From contig QZKN01000055.1 in NCBI GenBank assembly GCA_003598175.1, positions 1 to 39,514 on the forward strand: 39,514 bases of DNA, in the 5' to 3' direction. A program made the position numbers and the translations under genes. The notes below the pieces were generated by a model that searched no databases, had not been told where the DNA came from, and worked only from the letters and a program-made list of their open reading frames with translations. Shown here one piece after another: positions 19,799 through 27,945 of the stretch; within the stretch, counting starts at the first letter, position 1, and every line of letters begins with the position of its first letter. Source of the DNA: Candidatus Omnitrophota bacterium (GTDB lineage Bacteria; Hinthialibacterota; Hinthialibacteria; Hinthialibacterales; Hinthialibacteraceae).

Positions 19799-19822
19799 GG
19801 CAAGGGTACTGCTACCCTTGCC
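19799..19822. repeat. Perfect 10-bp hairpin with CTGC loop
   Basis: GGCAAGGGTA - CTGC - TACCCTTGCC, no mismatch. Six T residues begin 12 bases later, too far for a classical terminator. It lies just upstream of the blaI promoter and may insulate it, or be a copy of a dispersed palindrome. Confidence 0.6.
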
Positions 19823-19847
19823 GCTTCAATGTATTTTTTCGTTATTT

Positions 19848-19861
19848 TAGACGAGCGTCTA
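19848..19861. promoter_or_regulatory. BlaI/MecI-type operator, distal copy
   Basis: TAGACG-AG-CGTCTA matches TAGAC-N4-GTCTA, the same pattern as the copy at 19880. The two centres are 32 bp apart, three helical turns, so two repressor dimers would lie on the same face around the -35 box. Confidence 0.65.
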
Positions 19862-19870
19862 TTTTTTGAC

Positions 19871-19899
19871 TTGACAATTTAGACTACTGTCTATATATT
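19871..19899 (+). promoter_or_regulatory. Strong sigma70-type promoter of the repressor-protease operon
   Basis: TTGACA (19871-19876), 17-base spacer, TATATT (19894-19899). The -35 is a perfect consensus and the -10 misses by one base. The proximal operator fills most of the spacer, so repressor and polymerase would exclude each other. Confidence 0.8.
19880..19893. promoter_or_regulatory. BlaI/MecI-type operator, promoter-proximal copy
   Basis: TAGAC-TACT-GTCTA inside the promoter spacer. It repeats the arms of the distal operator, which supports autorepression by the downstream gene product. Confidence 0.7.
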
Positions 19900-19949
19900 C
19901 ATTTGGAAAGAGGCTTGTAATTTATTACCTGACGCAGGGAGATAAAGAA

Positions 19950-20381
19950 ATGAAGAAATCCAACGCGCCAATACGAATGGACGCCATTCCGGCGGATTTG
20001 CCGGATGCGGAAATGGAAGTGATGGCTTGTTTGTGGAAGTTCGGCCGCGCCACGGCGCGGCAGATCAATGAGGCGATGGGGGATTATCGGCCGATGGCGC
20101 ACGGATCGACCGTAACCCTTCTCAATCGGCTCGAGGCCAAGGGATTGGTGAAAAAGGAAAAAGGGGATCGCGGCAAAGCGTTTCTCTACAAACCAACCCG
20201 TCGACCAACGCCGACCTACCGTCACGTCGTCGGCAAACTGGTGCAGCGCATTTTCGGAGGAGACAGCCTGGCGCTGGTTTCGTCGCTCTTTCAAACCAAA
20301 CCTCCGACGAACGCGGAACTCGACGATTTGCAGCAGCTGCTGGATCAATTGAAGAGGGAAGCGAAGGAGAAGGACAAATGA
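19950..20381 (+). CDS. BlaI/MecI/CopY-family transcriptional repressor
   Basis: 143 residues with a winged-helix domain at about 12-85 (LPDAEMEVMACLWKFGRATA, then STVTLLNRLEAKGLVKKEK) and a dimerisation tail (LDDLQQLLDQLKREAK). Family members repress their own operon and are inactivated by proteolysis triggered by a partner membrane M56 protease. Shine-Dalgarno AGGGAG is 8-9 nt before ATG. The stop overlaps the next start (ATGA), so both products are made together. Two operators in the promoter fit autoregulation. There is no sign of a beta-lactamase, so the inducer is probably not a beta-lactam. Confidence 0.93.
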   Translation: MKKSNAPIRMDAIPADLPDAEMEVMACLWKFGRATARQINEAMGDYRPMAHGSTVTLLNRLEAKGLVKKEKGDRGKAFLYKPTRRPTPTYRHVVGKLVQRIFGGDSLALVSSLFQTKPPTNAELDDLQQLLDQLKREAKEKDK

Positions 20382-23300
20382 ACTTTAATACGCTGATCCT
20401 AACCGTGAGCGAATTTTCCGAATGGTGGTGGAACACGGTATTGTTCATGACCTGGCAATCGTCGCTGATATGCCTGTTGTTGCTTGCCGTGGTATGGTGC
20501 GGGCGTCGCTGGTCATCGCCGCTGCGATATGGCATTCTGCTGGTGGCCCTGGGTAAATTCGCCGTGCCTCCCCTCATGACCTTGCCGATCGATCATCTGG
20601 AATGGAAAGCGGAGAGCCGGATTCACAGTATGCGGGAATTTCATGGCGAATCTTTGCGGTTTCAAGTAGAATCCGATTGGATTGCGAAGGAGAATCCCAT
20701 CGCCCCGGATTCGTCCCTTTCCAATTCCACCGTGGAGCGGGATCCGGCGGTTTTCAATGGAATGGGAACGATTGAAAATTCCCCAACATATCCGATTTCA
20801 ACATCCATTCCCGTTTTTCGGTTTGAATTCGACTGGTTTTTATTCTTTTTCATCACGCATCTTTTGGGTTTTATGATCGTCAGTTTTTGGATTTTTTGGC
20901 AATGGCGGCGATTGGTTTCGATCACACGGAAATCATCACGGATGGGGGAAAATGAACAGGACGTTTGTGTGAAACAATTACGGAGCGGGTTGAATCTTCG
21001 GCGGAACATCGCGTTTCGCGTTTCGAGCGAGGTCGATTTTCCCATCGCGTTCGGAATCCTGAAACCGGTCATCCTGCTGCCGCACGGATTTCCGGAGCGA
21101 TTGTCGCGGAAAGAACAGGAGGCGATTCTGGCGCACGAGCTGGCGCATCATGCGCGCAGGGATACGCTCGTGAACGGGCTGCAATTGCTGCTGACGGCGG
21201 TGTGGTGGTTCAATCCATTCGTGTGGGTATTGAACCACGAAATCCGCAGGATTCGCGAGGATTGCTGCGACGATCTGCTGTTGTCCCGCGGGATCACGTC
21301 CAATGACGAATATTGTGAAACGCTGCTGCGCGCGGCGGCGGGACAGGCCAGACCGCTTTTCCTGGCCGTATCGACGGCGTTGGCGGAGCCGATGCACCCG
21401 CTGGGGACGCGGATACGGCGGATCATGGATCACACCTTGTTACGGACGCCGAAACTGACGCATTTCGGATTGGCGATTATCGTTGTTTTATCGTTTATGT
21501 TATTGCCGGTTTTCTTGAAAAAAAGTGGACAACGATTGTGGTTATATGATCGCGCGGACAAGTATGAAATCGTGCCTACCGACTATGCGTTCAAATCCGT
21601 TTCGATGCCTTTACAGGGCGCTCCCGGTGAAACCATTCTTGGATACGGCACGTTGCAGGCGATGGATTGTTCCTCGGACGGACGCATCCTGGTCACGGCC
21701 GGTGGGTTGGGACTCTTTGTTTGGGATTTGAATGTCAGCCGAACCGAGCCGGTGCGCTGGTGTCCGATCGAGGATGAACGAATTATTTCCTTCGCCATGT
21801 CGCCGGATGGGAAAAGAATCGCCGTGGGCGGTGAAACCGGTAATTTGACGATTTGGGACACGAATCAATGGGAGAAAATGTATACGAAGAATGTCCATGC
21901 GGAATGGCCGATCAACGAAACGGTTTTTTCACCCGATGGAAAGTACGTATTGACCGGCGGGGGAGAAGGCATCATGAAATTGTGGGATTCAAAAACCGGC
22001 GATTTCGTGATTTCGTATCGGGTCAGGGAGAAGGGGATTTCCGACATCACCTTTTCGTTTGACGGAACAAAAATTTTGGCGGTGTATGAAAGGAGTAATA
22101 AAGTCTATTTGTGGGATACGAAAACCGGAACGTTGATTCGAACCTTTTATGGCGACGGCAGTCTCGTAACGGCGGCGGCGTTTTCACCGGATGGAAAGAA
22201 GGTCCTGGCGGCGGCCTCGGAAACTGCAGGCACGCTACAGGATTCGATTTCCATTACCCTGACCTTGATCGGCGTCGAGGAAAAACAGACCGTGGATGAT
22301 TTTTTTGAAGAACATACGGGATTCCTTGGCCATAAACGGGAAATTTACGATCTGGCTTTTTCTCCGGACGGTGGAACCCTCGTGACGGGAAGCAACGACG
22401 GAACCGCCAAAGTGTGGGATGTGAAAACCGGTCAGGAAAAATTCTCGGTCGGCGAGGAATACCGGCGCGTTATTGATGAGCCTCGTCGTTACGATAATTC
22501 GCGAACCATTTTCTTTACAAAATTCATTGAGGAAGGAAAGCGTATCGTTCTCGGCGATCACAACGGAACGATTCGCTTTTGGGATGTGGAACAACGAAGA
22601 GAAACGAATCGTATGGACATTCATGTGGCGCAGTTGGCAAAATTCGCTATGCTCGATGATGGTTCGGAATTCGTACTTGGTGGTTTTGATGGTTCGATCA
22701 AATTACAGAATCTACAAACCGGAGAAATCATTCGCACGTTCGGCGAACATAATGACTATATTAGCGATGTGGAGTTCTCACCGAATGGAAAAACCATTGC
22801 CAGTCTGGGGCGGACGGGGGAGATCAAGGTTTGGGAGAAAGAGTCAGGGAAATTGTTACACGAATTCAAGGGTAAGGATGAATGGTTCGGCTCGATCACG
22901 TTTTCGCCGGATGGGAACTATCTGGTAGCCGGAGATACGATGGTTACGGATAGGCAATATTTGAAAATCAAGTGGTTTGAATTGGAGACTGGTACTGTAT
23001 CGCAAACCTGGAAACGATATTTTCAACTTGATTCCCAATTCGCTTCCATGCCGCGTGATCAGATTCGACATGCTGTGGATACGATTTTCGTTGGTGATGG
23101 GAAACAGGTTTTGATTCCCGTTTCATCGAAGACGGAAGTGTGGGATGTGCAGGCGGCGAAAGCGATTGAAGAGGTAACGATCGGTGACGGATACGGCTGG
23201 CCGAAAGCCGTCTCTCCCGACGGATTGAAAGCGGCTTTAAGCGGCGTCAGTTTGGAAATATGGGATATCCGGGAAGGGAAATTGATGCATACGTTATTGG

Positions 23301-23551
23301 ACCGGCAGATGGGGGGGATGAATTATATCAGCGTCATTGCGTATTCTTTGGATGGCCGGTATCTATTGAGCGCGGATCAAAAGGGTCTGATGCGATTGTG
23401 GGATATGGAAACGATTCAGGAAATTCGAATGATTTATAAACCAACCTATTTCGTCGAATTTCTGCGATTTTCATCGGATGACAGTAAAGTATATATCGGA
23501 ACACGGGATGGGATGCGGATCTGGGATCGTTCCGCTCTCTTCGATTCATGA
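20378..23551 (+). CDS. BlaR1/MecR1-like M56 membrane protease fused to WD40 repeats
   Basis: 1057 residues. Residues about 1-380 form the membrane protease: helices near 15-40 and 47-68, a long loop, a helix at about 150-175, the zinc motif HELAH (H253, H257) in AILAHELAHHARRDTLVNGL with the downstream IREDCCDDLL, and a last helix around 370-388. In BlaR1 and MecR1 the C-terminus is a penicillin-binding sensor; here it is about 640 residues of WD40 propeller with roughly 13 blade signatures (VWDL, IWDT, LWDS, LWDT, VWDV, FWDV and so on), enough for two propellers. It probably senses an unknown extracytoplasmic cue and cleaves the adjacent repressor. Coupled to it by an ATGA overlap. Confidence 0.92.
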   Translation: MNFNTLILTVSEFSEWWWNTVLFMTWQSSLICLLLLAVVWCGRRWSSPLRYGILLVALGKFAVPPLMTLPIDHLEWKAESRIHSMREFHGESLRFQVESDWIAKENPIAPDSSLSNSTVERDPAVFNGMGTIENSPTYPISTSIPVFRFEFDWFLFFFITHLLGFMIVSFWIFWQWRRLVSITRKSSRMGENEQDVCVKQLRSGLNLRRNIAFRVSSEVDFPIAFGILKPVILLPHGFPERLSRKEQEAILAHELAHHARRDTLVNGLQLLLTAVWWFNPFVWVLNHEIRRIREDCCDDLLLSRGITSNDEYCETLLRAAAGQARPLFLAVSTALAEPMHPLGTRIRRIMDHTLLRTPKLTHFGLAIIVVLSFMLLPVFLKKSGQRLWLYDRADKYEIVPTDYAFKSVSMPLQGAPGETILGYGTLQAMDCSSDGRILVTAGGLGLFVWDLNVSRTEPVRWCPIEDERIISFAMSPDGKRIAVGGETGNLTIWDTNQWEKMYTKNVHAEWPINETVFSPDGKYVLTGGGEGIMKLWDSKTGDFVISYRVREKGISDITFSFDGTKILAVYERSNKVYLWDTKTGTLIRTFYGDGSLVTAAAFSPDGKKVLAAASETAGTLQDSISITLTLIGVEEKQTVDDFFEEHTGFLGHKREIYDLAFSPDGGTLVTGSNDGTAKVWDVKTGQEKFSVGEEYRRVIDEPRRYDNSRTIFFTKFIEEGKRIVLGDHNGTIRFWDVEQRRETNRMDIHVAQLAKFAMLDDGSEFVLGGFDGSIKLQNLQTGEIIRTFGEHNDYISDVEFSPNGKTIASLGRTGEIKVWEKESGKLLHEFKGKDEWFGSITFSPDGNYLVAGDTMVTDRQYLKIKWFELETGTVSQTWKRYFQLDSQFASMPRDQIRHAVDTIFVGDGKQVLIPVSSKTEVWDVQAAKAIEEVTIGDGYGWPKAVSPDGLKAALSGVSLEIWDIREGKLMHTLLDRQMGGMNYISVIAYSLDGRYLLSADQKGLMRLWDMETIQEIRMIYKPTYFVEFLRFSSDDSKVYIGTRDGMRIWDRSALFDS

Positions 23552-23660
23552 ACAGTAAAGGCGTATATCGATAAGGAGAACGGTTGGAAATGCGCCCCCC
23601 TTGCCGTTCCCGCTCTTTTTTATTCTGGCTTGTTTCAAATTTATGTAAATTCCAATTTGC

Positions 23661-23687
23661 TTGACGTCTTATCCCATGAGCTATAAT
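23661..23687 (+). promoter_or_regulatory. Promoter of the higBA pair, predicted leaderless
   Basis: TTGACG (23661-23666) and TATAAT (23682-23687), spacer 15. Transcription would begin about 7 nt after the -10, at or next to the A of the higB ATG (23695), and no Shine-Dalgarno exists upstream of that ATG. Confidence 0.5.
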
Positions 23688-23694
23688 ATTTCCC

Positions 23695-23982
23695 ATGATT
23701 CAATCATTCAAAAATACGGCGACTCGAAAATATTATGAGGGGTGCGACGTTCGGCAATTCCGTTCGGTCAATCGTGAATTGGCGATCAAACGCTTTGATA
23801 TTCTTCATGCCGCGACTCAATTGGCGGATATTCCACCTCTCCGAAGTGTAAACCTTCATCCGCTGAAAGGTGACAGACAAGGACAATGGGCAATCTCGAT
23901 TAATGGTCCATGGCGCATTTGTTTCGATTTTCATGATAGTAACGCCTATCATGTGGAATTAATAGATTATCATGAAGGATAA
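23695..23982 (+). CDS. higB: HigB-type (RelE superfamily) toxin
   Basis: 95 residues. The RelE/HigB fold signature is visible at the C-terminus (QWAISINGPWRICFDFHDSNAYHVELIDYHEG), with the typical LHPLKGDRQGQW segment before it. HigB toxins are ribosome-dependent mRNA endonucleases that are blocked by HigA. The toxin gene comes first, as is usual for higBA. The start ATG sits directly at the predicted transcription start. It ends 4 nt before the preferred antitoxin ATG. Confidence 0.92.
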   Translation: MIQSFKNTATRKYYEGCDVRQFRSVNRELAIKRFDILHAATQLADIPPLRSVNLHPLKGDRQGQWAISINGPWRICFDFHDSNAYHVELIDYHEG

Positions 23983-23986
23983 ATCA

Positions 23987-24271
23987 ATGAATCGTATTCC
24001 TACCCATCCCGGTGAAATACTCAAAGATGAATTGGAAGCCCGTGAGATTTCGATCAACGGCTTTGCTCGTTCTATTGGAGTTACTTCCGGACGCATCAGC
24101 CAAATCATTCAAGGCAAGAGGTCCGTCACTCCGAACACAGCGCTTCGTCTCGCCAGATATTTTGGGAACTCTCCGGAGTTTTGGATGAATTTGCAAGTTC
24201 ATTACGACCTCGCGATAGCCCAAAGATATCTTGACGAAAACAGTAATACTCAAGTCGTCGTTGCGCGATAA
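23987..24271 (+). CDS. higA: HigA-type antitoxin (XRE helix-turn-helix)
   Basis: 94 residues from ATG 23987, chosen because AAGGA lies 7 nt upstream; ATG 23972 overlapping higB is in frame but has no Shine-Dalgarno. The protein begins MNRIPTHPGEILKDELEARE, the HigA/VapI family hallmark, then an XRE helix-turn-helix (FARSIGVTSGRISQIIQGKR, TPNTALRLARYFGNSPEFWMNLQ). It neutralises HigB and represses the operon. Confidence 0.94.
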   Translation: MNRIPTHPGEILKDELEAREISINGFARSIGVTSGRISQIIQGKRSVTPNTALRLARYFGNSPEFWMNLQVHYDLAIAQRYLDENSNTQVVVAR

Positions 24272-24342
24272 TTTTTTTCTGGGCGCCATGTGTACTTGTG
24301 TTTGGGGATTTTTCTTTGCGGTTCCTTCTATGATGGAAAACA

Positions 24343-24358
24343 ACGCTACTCGTAGCGT
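24343..24358. repeat. Short palindrome in the symporter leader
   Basis: ACGCTA-CTCG-TAGCGT, six perfect pairs and a 4-base loop, 27 bp before the symporter ATG. Candidate operator or leader hairpin; it may be chance. Confidence 0.3.
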
Positions 24359-24385
24359 CCGCGCCGGATAAATAAGGATGAAAAC

Positions 24386-26086
24386 ATGTTCAACAACTTC
24401 GATCTTTCCTGTTTTATCGCTTATTTTGTCGTTGTCGTTGTTATCGGGATTCTGTCTTCCCGCTCCCAGCGCAAAACGGTAGGGGGATACTTCCGCGGCG
24501 GCAACCGGCTGCCGTTTTACGCCATCGGTTTTTCCATCGTCGCCGCCGGCATCAGTTCCGAACAGTTTGTCGGAGAAGTGGGCTATGCCTACAAATTGGG
24601 AATGCCGGTTGCGAATTGGGAATGGTCGGTTTTCCCGGCGTTGACGATCCTTTTATGGATTTTCATCCCCCTGTATTTTCGCAACAAAATCACCACCATG
24701 CCGGAATATCTCGAGAAACGCTTCGGGGGACGGGTCCGGACGCTTTACGCCTGCCTCTTGATCGCAAGTTACGTGCTGGTGAACTTCGCGGTTGTCTTTT
24801 ACACTGGGGGTTTCGCGCTGGAAATCATGTGGGGCTTCCCCAAACTTGCCGCCGTGTGGGTGTTGGCGTTGGTAACCGGCCTGTATACTGTCTACGGCGG
24901 GCTTACCGCCGTGGCCTGGACCAGCTCCTTTCAATGCATTCTGCTCATGGCGGGAGGAATCTATGTCTTCATCGCGGGCATGGCCATGATCGGGTGGGAT
25001 TTCCAGGCGATTTTGGGGACAGGCACACAGGCCCATCTTATCACGCCTGCCGATCATGAAGTGCCCTGGACCGCCCTCGCCGTCATGATGTTGACCGTCC
25101 ATCTTTGGTATTACGCCAATAATCAATATATCAATCAGCGCTGTCTCGCCGCGCGCAGCGAATGGCACGCCAAAATGGGTATTTTGGTCGCGGTCGGCCT
25201 GCAAATCCTTTTGCCGATGGCCACCACCTTTCCCGGCATGGTGTACCGCGTCATCAATCCGGATCTTCCTCATTCCGATCAGGCTTATCCGATGATCGTC
25301 GGAACGGTGGTTCCCACCGGCCTGCGCGGCCTGGTCGCCGCCGCGATCGTGGGCGCGATCATGTCCACCATTGCCGGACTGGTCAACTCGACTTCGACGC
25401 TGGTCACGCTGGACATCATCCAGCGTTGGAAAGGAAAAAACTGGCCGGAAGAAAAATTGGTTCGCATCGGCCGCTGGTCCGGCGCGATTGCCTTGCTGAT
25501 CGGCGCCATGATTGCTCCGCTGGTGATGAAATGGGAAAATCTGTTTCGCTATGCGCAGGACATTTGGTGTCCCCTGGCCGCGCCGGTGGTGATTGTGTTT
25601 CTGGCCGCGGCCCTTTGGAAAAACGCGGGAGAACGCGGCGCATACATATGTATATGGTTTTCCATCCTCACGATCCCGTTTGTGATCATGAAAACGATTT
25701 TGGCCGATTACGGCATTGTGTTCCTGCCTGAAAATCTCGCCAATCCGCTGGTCCTGACCGGCGCAATCACGTTGATTTCGATTGCGTTGATGTGGATTTT
25801 TTCTTCCGATAGAATGCTTTCTTCCTGCTTGCTTTTCTCCGCCGCCGTTGTTATTCCCATCCTGATCATCGCCGCCATCAGCCCGGCAACCGTCGCCGTC
25901 ATGGTCTTGATCGTCATGATCCTGCTTATCATCGGCCTTGGCCTGACTCGACGCGATCCATCCGAATATATGTGGGATATGTCAATGCTTTCTTCGGACG
26001 GCGTGGGATGTTGGTACGCGAATTTGTGGCTGTGGTGGGGGCTTTCTGCGCTCATTATGGCAAGTATTTATCTGTACTTTTGGTAA
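24386..26086 (+). CDS. Sodium:solute symporter (SSS family, SGLT-like)
   Basis: 566 residues, about 13 hydrophobic segments, starting FDLSCFIAYFVVVVVIGILS. The N-terminal AAGISSEQFVGEVGYAYKLG and the motif GLRGLVAAAIVGAIMSTIAG LVNSTSTL (sodium-site region) are typical of the SGLT-like branch. It imports a sugar or related solute with sodium; the substrate cannot be read from sequence. Shine-Dalgarno AAGGATG 5 nt before ATG. The following HAD phosphatase, GntR regulator and isomerase suggest a sugar. Confidence 0.93.
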   Translation: MFNNFDLSCFIAYFVVVVVIGILSSRSQRKTVGGYFRGGNRLPFYAIGFSIVAAGISSEQFVGEVGYAYKLGMPVANWEWSVFPALTILLWIFIPLYFRNKITTMPEYLEKRFGGRVRTLYACLLIASYVLVNFAVVFYTGGFALEIMWGFPKLAAVWVLALVTGLYTVYGGLTAVAWTSSFQCILLMAGGIYVFIAGMAMIGWDFQAILGTGTQAHLITPADHEVPWTALAVMMLTVHLWYYANNQYINQRCLAARSEWHAKMGILVAVGLQILLPMATTFPGMVYRVINPDLPHSDQAYPMIVGTVVPTGLRGLVAAAIVGAIMSTIAGLVNSTSTLVTLDIIQRWKGKNWPEEKLVRIGRWSGAIALLIGAMIAPLVMKWENLFRYAQDIWCPLAAPVVIVFLAAALWKNAGERGAYICIWFSILTIPFVIMKTILADYGIVFLPENLANPLVLTGAITLISIALMWIFSSDRMLSSCLLFSAAVVIPILIIAAISPATVAVMVLIVMILLIIGLGLTRRDPSEYMWDMSMLSSDGVGCWYANLWLWWGLSALIMASIYLYFW

Positions 26087-26149
26087 GAATTGTTTTCTCA
26101 CGTCCTGCTCTTACAATAACGGTGTACCATACCATGTTTCGAGTAGGAT

Positions 26150-26974
26150 ATGAGTGTTCAATTCAATACAATTTGCGCCTATTTGCTGGATCTGGACGGC
26201 ACGCTGTACCTGGGTCCGAATCTGTTCCCGGAAACTCCTCGATTCCTGCAAACGTTAAAGGGTTTGGGCCTGCGACGCTTGTTTCTCACGAACAACTCGT
26301 TTCGCAGCACGCGGCAATACCTTTATAAACTTCGGGATTTGGGCATCGATGCGGAAAAAGAGGAGATTCTCACTTCCGGATGGGCGACGATTCATTATCT
26401 GCTGCATGAAACCTCGTTTCGAAAAGTCTATTTACTCGGTTCGCCTGGTTTGAAGGATGAATTCATCGAAGCCGGGATTCATGTCGTCAATCCCACGTCG
26501 ACGAACGCCGAAAGGGCAGCCGCGCCGGACGCCGTGGTTTTAGGCTTCGATCAATCCTTTACGTATGATGATTTGCGCATCGCATCATGGTTCTTGCGCG
26601 AGGGAGCGCCATACATCGCCACGCATCCCGACAAAGTCTGTCCTACCGAACATCACCCGATCCCCGATACCGGCGCGATGATCGAATATTTGGCCGCCGC
26701 AACCGGCAGACGCCCGACCGTGATCGGCAAACCCGAACCGACGATGATCCGCGCGGCGTTATCCCGCACGGGAACCCTTCCACAGGAAACCGCAATGGTG
26801 GGAGATCGCCTGTATACGGACATGCGGATGGCTAAAGAAGGCGGATTGGCATCCATTTTAGTCCTATCCGGCGAAACCTGCGCCGGCGATCTTGAAAATA
26901 GCGCTATCCGACCGGATTTCATCTTTGAAAACGTCGGCGCATTGGCCGACCGGCTCATAAATGAAGGAATCTGA
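26150..26974 (+). CDS. HAD-IIA family hydrolase (NagD-like phosphatase)
   Basis: 274 residues. Motif I LDLDGTLYLG (nucleophile and acid Asp), motif II TNNS, motif III K in IGKPEP, motif IV VGDRLYTDMRMA, and a C2-type cap between about 90 and 190. Members dephosphorylate small sugar phosphates or nucleotides. A weak Shine-Dalgarno (AGGAT) abuts the ATG. It follows the symporter by 63 nt in the same direction and converges with the GntR gene 13 nt away. Confidence 0.92.
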   Translation: MSVQFNTICAYLLDLDGTLYLGPNLFPETPRFLQTLKGLGLRRLFLTNNSFRSTRQYLYKLRDLGIDAEKEEILTSGWATIHYLLHETSFRKVYLLGSPGLKDEFIEAGIHVVNPTSTNAERAAAPDAVVLGFDQSFTYDDLRIASWFLREGAPYIATHPDKVCPTEHHPIPDTGAMIEYLAAATGRRPTVIGKPEPTMIRAALSRTGTLPQETAMVGDRLYTDMRMAKEGGLASILVLSGETCAGDLENSAIRPDFIFENVGALADRLINEGI

Positions 26975-26987
26975 ATGGAAGAAAAAC

Positions 26988-27722
26988 CTAAGCGCGAACC
27001 GCCTCGAACGTTATGCGATGCTTATCGGAAACTGAAATGGCGCGGATGAAAGCCACTACCCGATTGTTGGTAGTATATAAAATCCGATCCGCCAACAACG
27101 CATTGCATCCTTCCTTTTTTTTCAACAACGCGGTTTCCCGGCTTTCCAACGTGGTGATTTCCAACGAATCCGCGCAACGAATGATCGGAATTCCATATTT
27201 ACCCACGATCAAATCCGGCAGCGAGCAGGAGCGCAGATCTTCCACCGGCAAACCGGGACAAAGATCGTGCGACACATACGCCGTTTCCAGGACCAGCGGA
27301 ATGTCATCGATGGAACGGATTCGCATGACTTTGAAAACCTGGTGTCCGGACTCGATCGAAAACAATTCGGCCAGATCGGTTGGGGGAACGGAAAGCATTT
27401 TTTGTACGACCTCCGTTTCCCAATCGATTCCGAAATCCAGGAATTTTTCCGTCAACGTTGTCGAGAGCCATACGCCTTTTTTCTCGACCGTTTTCCTGAT
27501 GAAGGTTCCTTTGCCTGGGATTTTTTTGACATATCCTTTGCGAGACAATTCCTGCATGGCCGTCCGAATCACGGCTTTGCTCACGGATTGCTGCGTGCAG
27601 AGAATATCTTCCGTCGGCAATTGATCTCCTTCGGAAAATTCTCCCCGCTTGATCGCTTCTTCAATGATTTCCACTAATTGTAAATATAATTTTCGTGGGC
27701 TTTCTCGATCAATCGTCCTCAT
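26988..27722 (-). CDS. GntR-family transcriptional regulator with UTRA effector domain
   Basis: 244 residues. Winged helix at about 10-75 (YLQLVEIIEEAIKRGEFSEG DQLPTE, SRKGYVKKIPGKGTFI), then a UTRA/chorismate-lyase-like ligand domain (about 95-240, ending RAISVSDKHRITFEAVRA). HutC/FarR-type regulators bind sugar phosphates or amino-acid derivatives and repress nearby catabolic genes. It is divergent from the isomerase gene and close to the symporter, so either may be a target. A 12-bp palindrome touches its start codon, suggesting autoregulation. Confidence 0.92.
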   Translation of the reverse strand: MRTIDRESPRKLYLQLVEIIEEAIKRGEFSEGDQLPTEDILCTQQSVSKAVIRTAMQELSRKGYVKKIPGKGTFIRKTVEKKGVWLSTTLTEKFLDFGIDWETEVVQKMLSVPPTDLAELFSIESGHQVFKVMRIRSIDDIPLVLETAYVSHDLCPGLPVEDLRSCSLPDLIVGKYGIPIIRCADSLEITTLESRETALLKKKEGCNALLADRILYTTNNRVVAFIRAISVSDKHRITFEAVRA

Positions 27723-27723
27723 A

Positions 27724-27735
27724 ATATTATAATAT
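27724..27735. promoter_or_regulatory. Perfect palindrome at the gntR start, candidate operator
   Basis: ATATTATAATAT, a perfect 12-bp palindrome one base from the ATG. It overlaps the region between the weak AGGA and the start codon. All A/T, so chance is possible. Confidence 0.35.
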
Positions 27736-27752
27736 CCTGTTTTTGGATTCAG

Positions 27753-27780
27753 TATATAGTCCCTCCACGGAATTCGTCAA
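27753..27780 (-). promoter_or_regulatory. Promoter of the GntR gene
   Basis: On the minus strand TTGACG (27780-27775), 16-base spacer, TATATA (27758-27753). Predicted transcript start about 27746, giving a 24-nt leader. Confidence 0.6.
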
Positions 27781-27883
27781 TAGCGTATGGGGATATTCAA
27801 AGTGGATATAGGAACGAATCTATCGAAAGTTGAAAGAAATACATGCGGGAGTGACAGGGGAAAAAAAACTTGGCCTTTCCTTC

Positions 27884-27912
27884 TCTACAATTCAAATGGA
27901 TTTCTGTATAAT
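27884..27912 (+). promoter_or_regulatory. Promoter of the isomerase gene
   Basis: TCTACA (27884-27889), 17-base spacer, consensus TATAAT (27907-27912). A transcript start near 27919 lies between the far upstream ATG at 27787 and the Shine-Dalgarno at 27933-27940, so the gene must begin at 27946. Confidence 0.65.
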
Positions 27913-27945
27913 CTCTCTATTCTCAAAAATCGAAGGAGGGGAAAC

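Larger units (their letters stand above)
19187..19949. other. 763-base intergenic region between cheB and the BlaI-type repressor
   Basis: It contains an inverted repeat at 19269-19318, smaller palindromes near 19365-19392 (GCCGG-N8-CCGGC, GGGAAATTTTCCC), an AT-rich stretch 19500-19700, a perfect 10-bp hairpin at 19799-19822 and the blaI promoter-operator region 19848-19899. A 69-codon frame at 19498-19707 lacks a ribosome binding site and looks like chance. Confidence 0.6.

Noticed and set aside
19950..23551. Beta-lactam resistance regulation (blaI-blaR1)
   Set aside because: No penicillin-binding sensor domain and no beta-lactamase nearby; the sensor is WD40, so the cue is different.
27787..27945. 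N-terminal extension of the isomerase frame
   Set aside because: A TATAAT-containing promoter and a strong Shine-Dalgarno lie inside it, and the later start yields a proper export signal.
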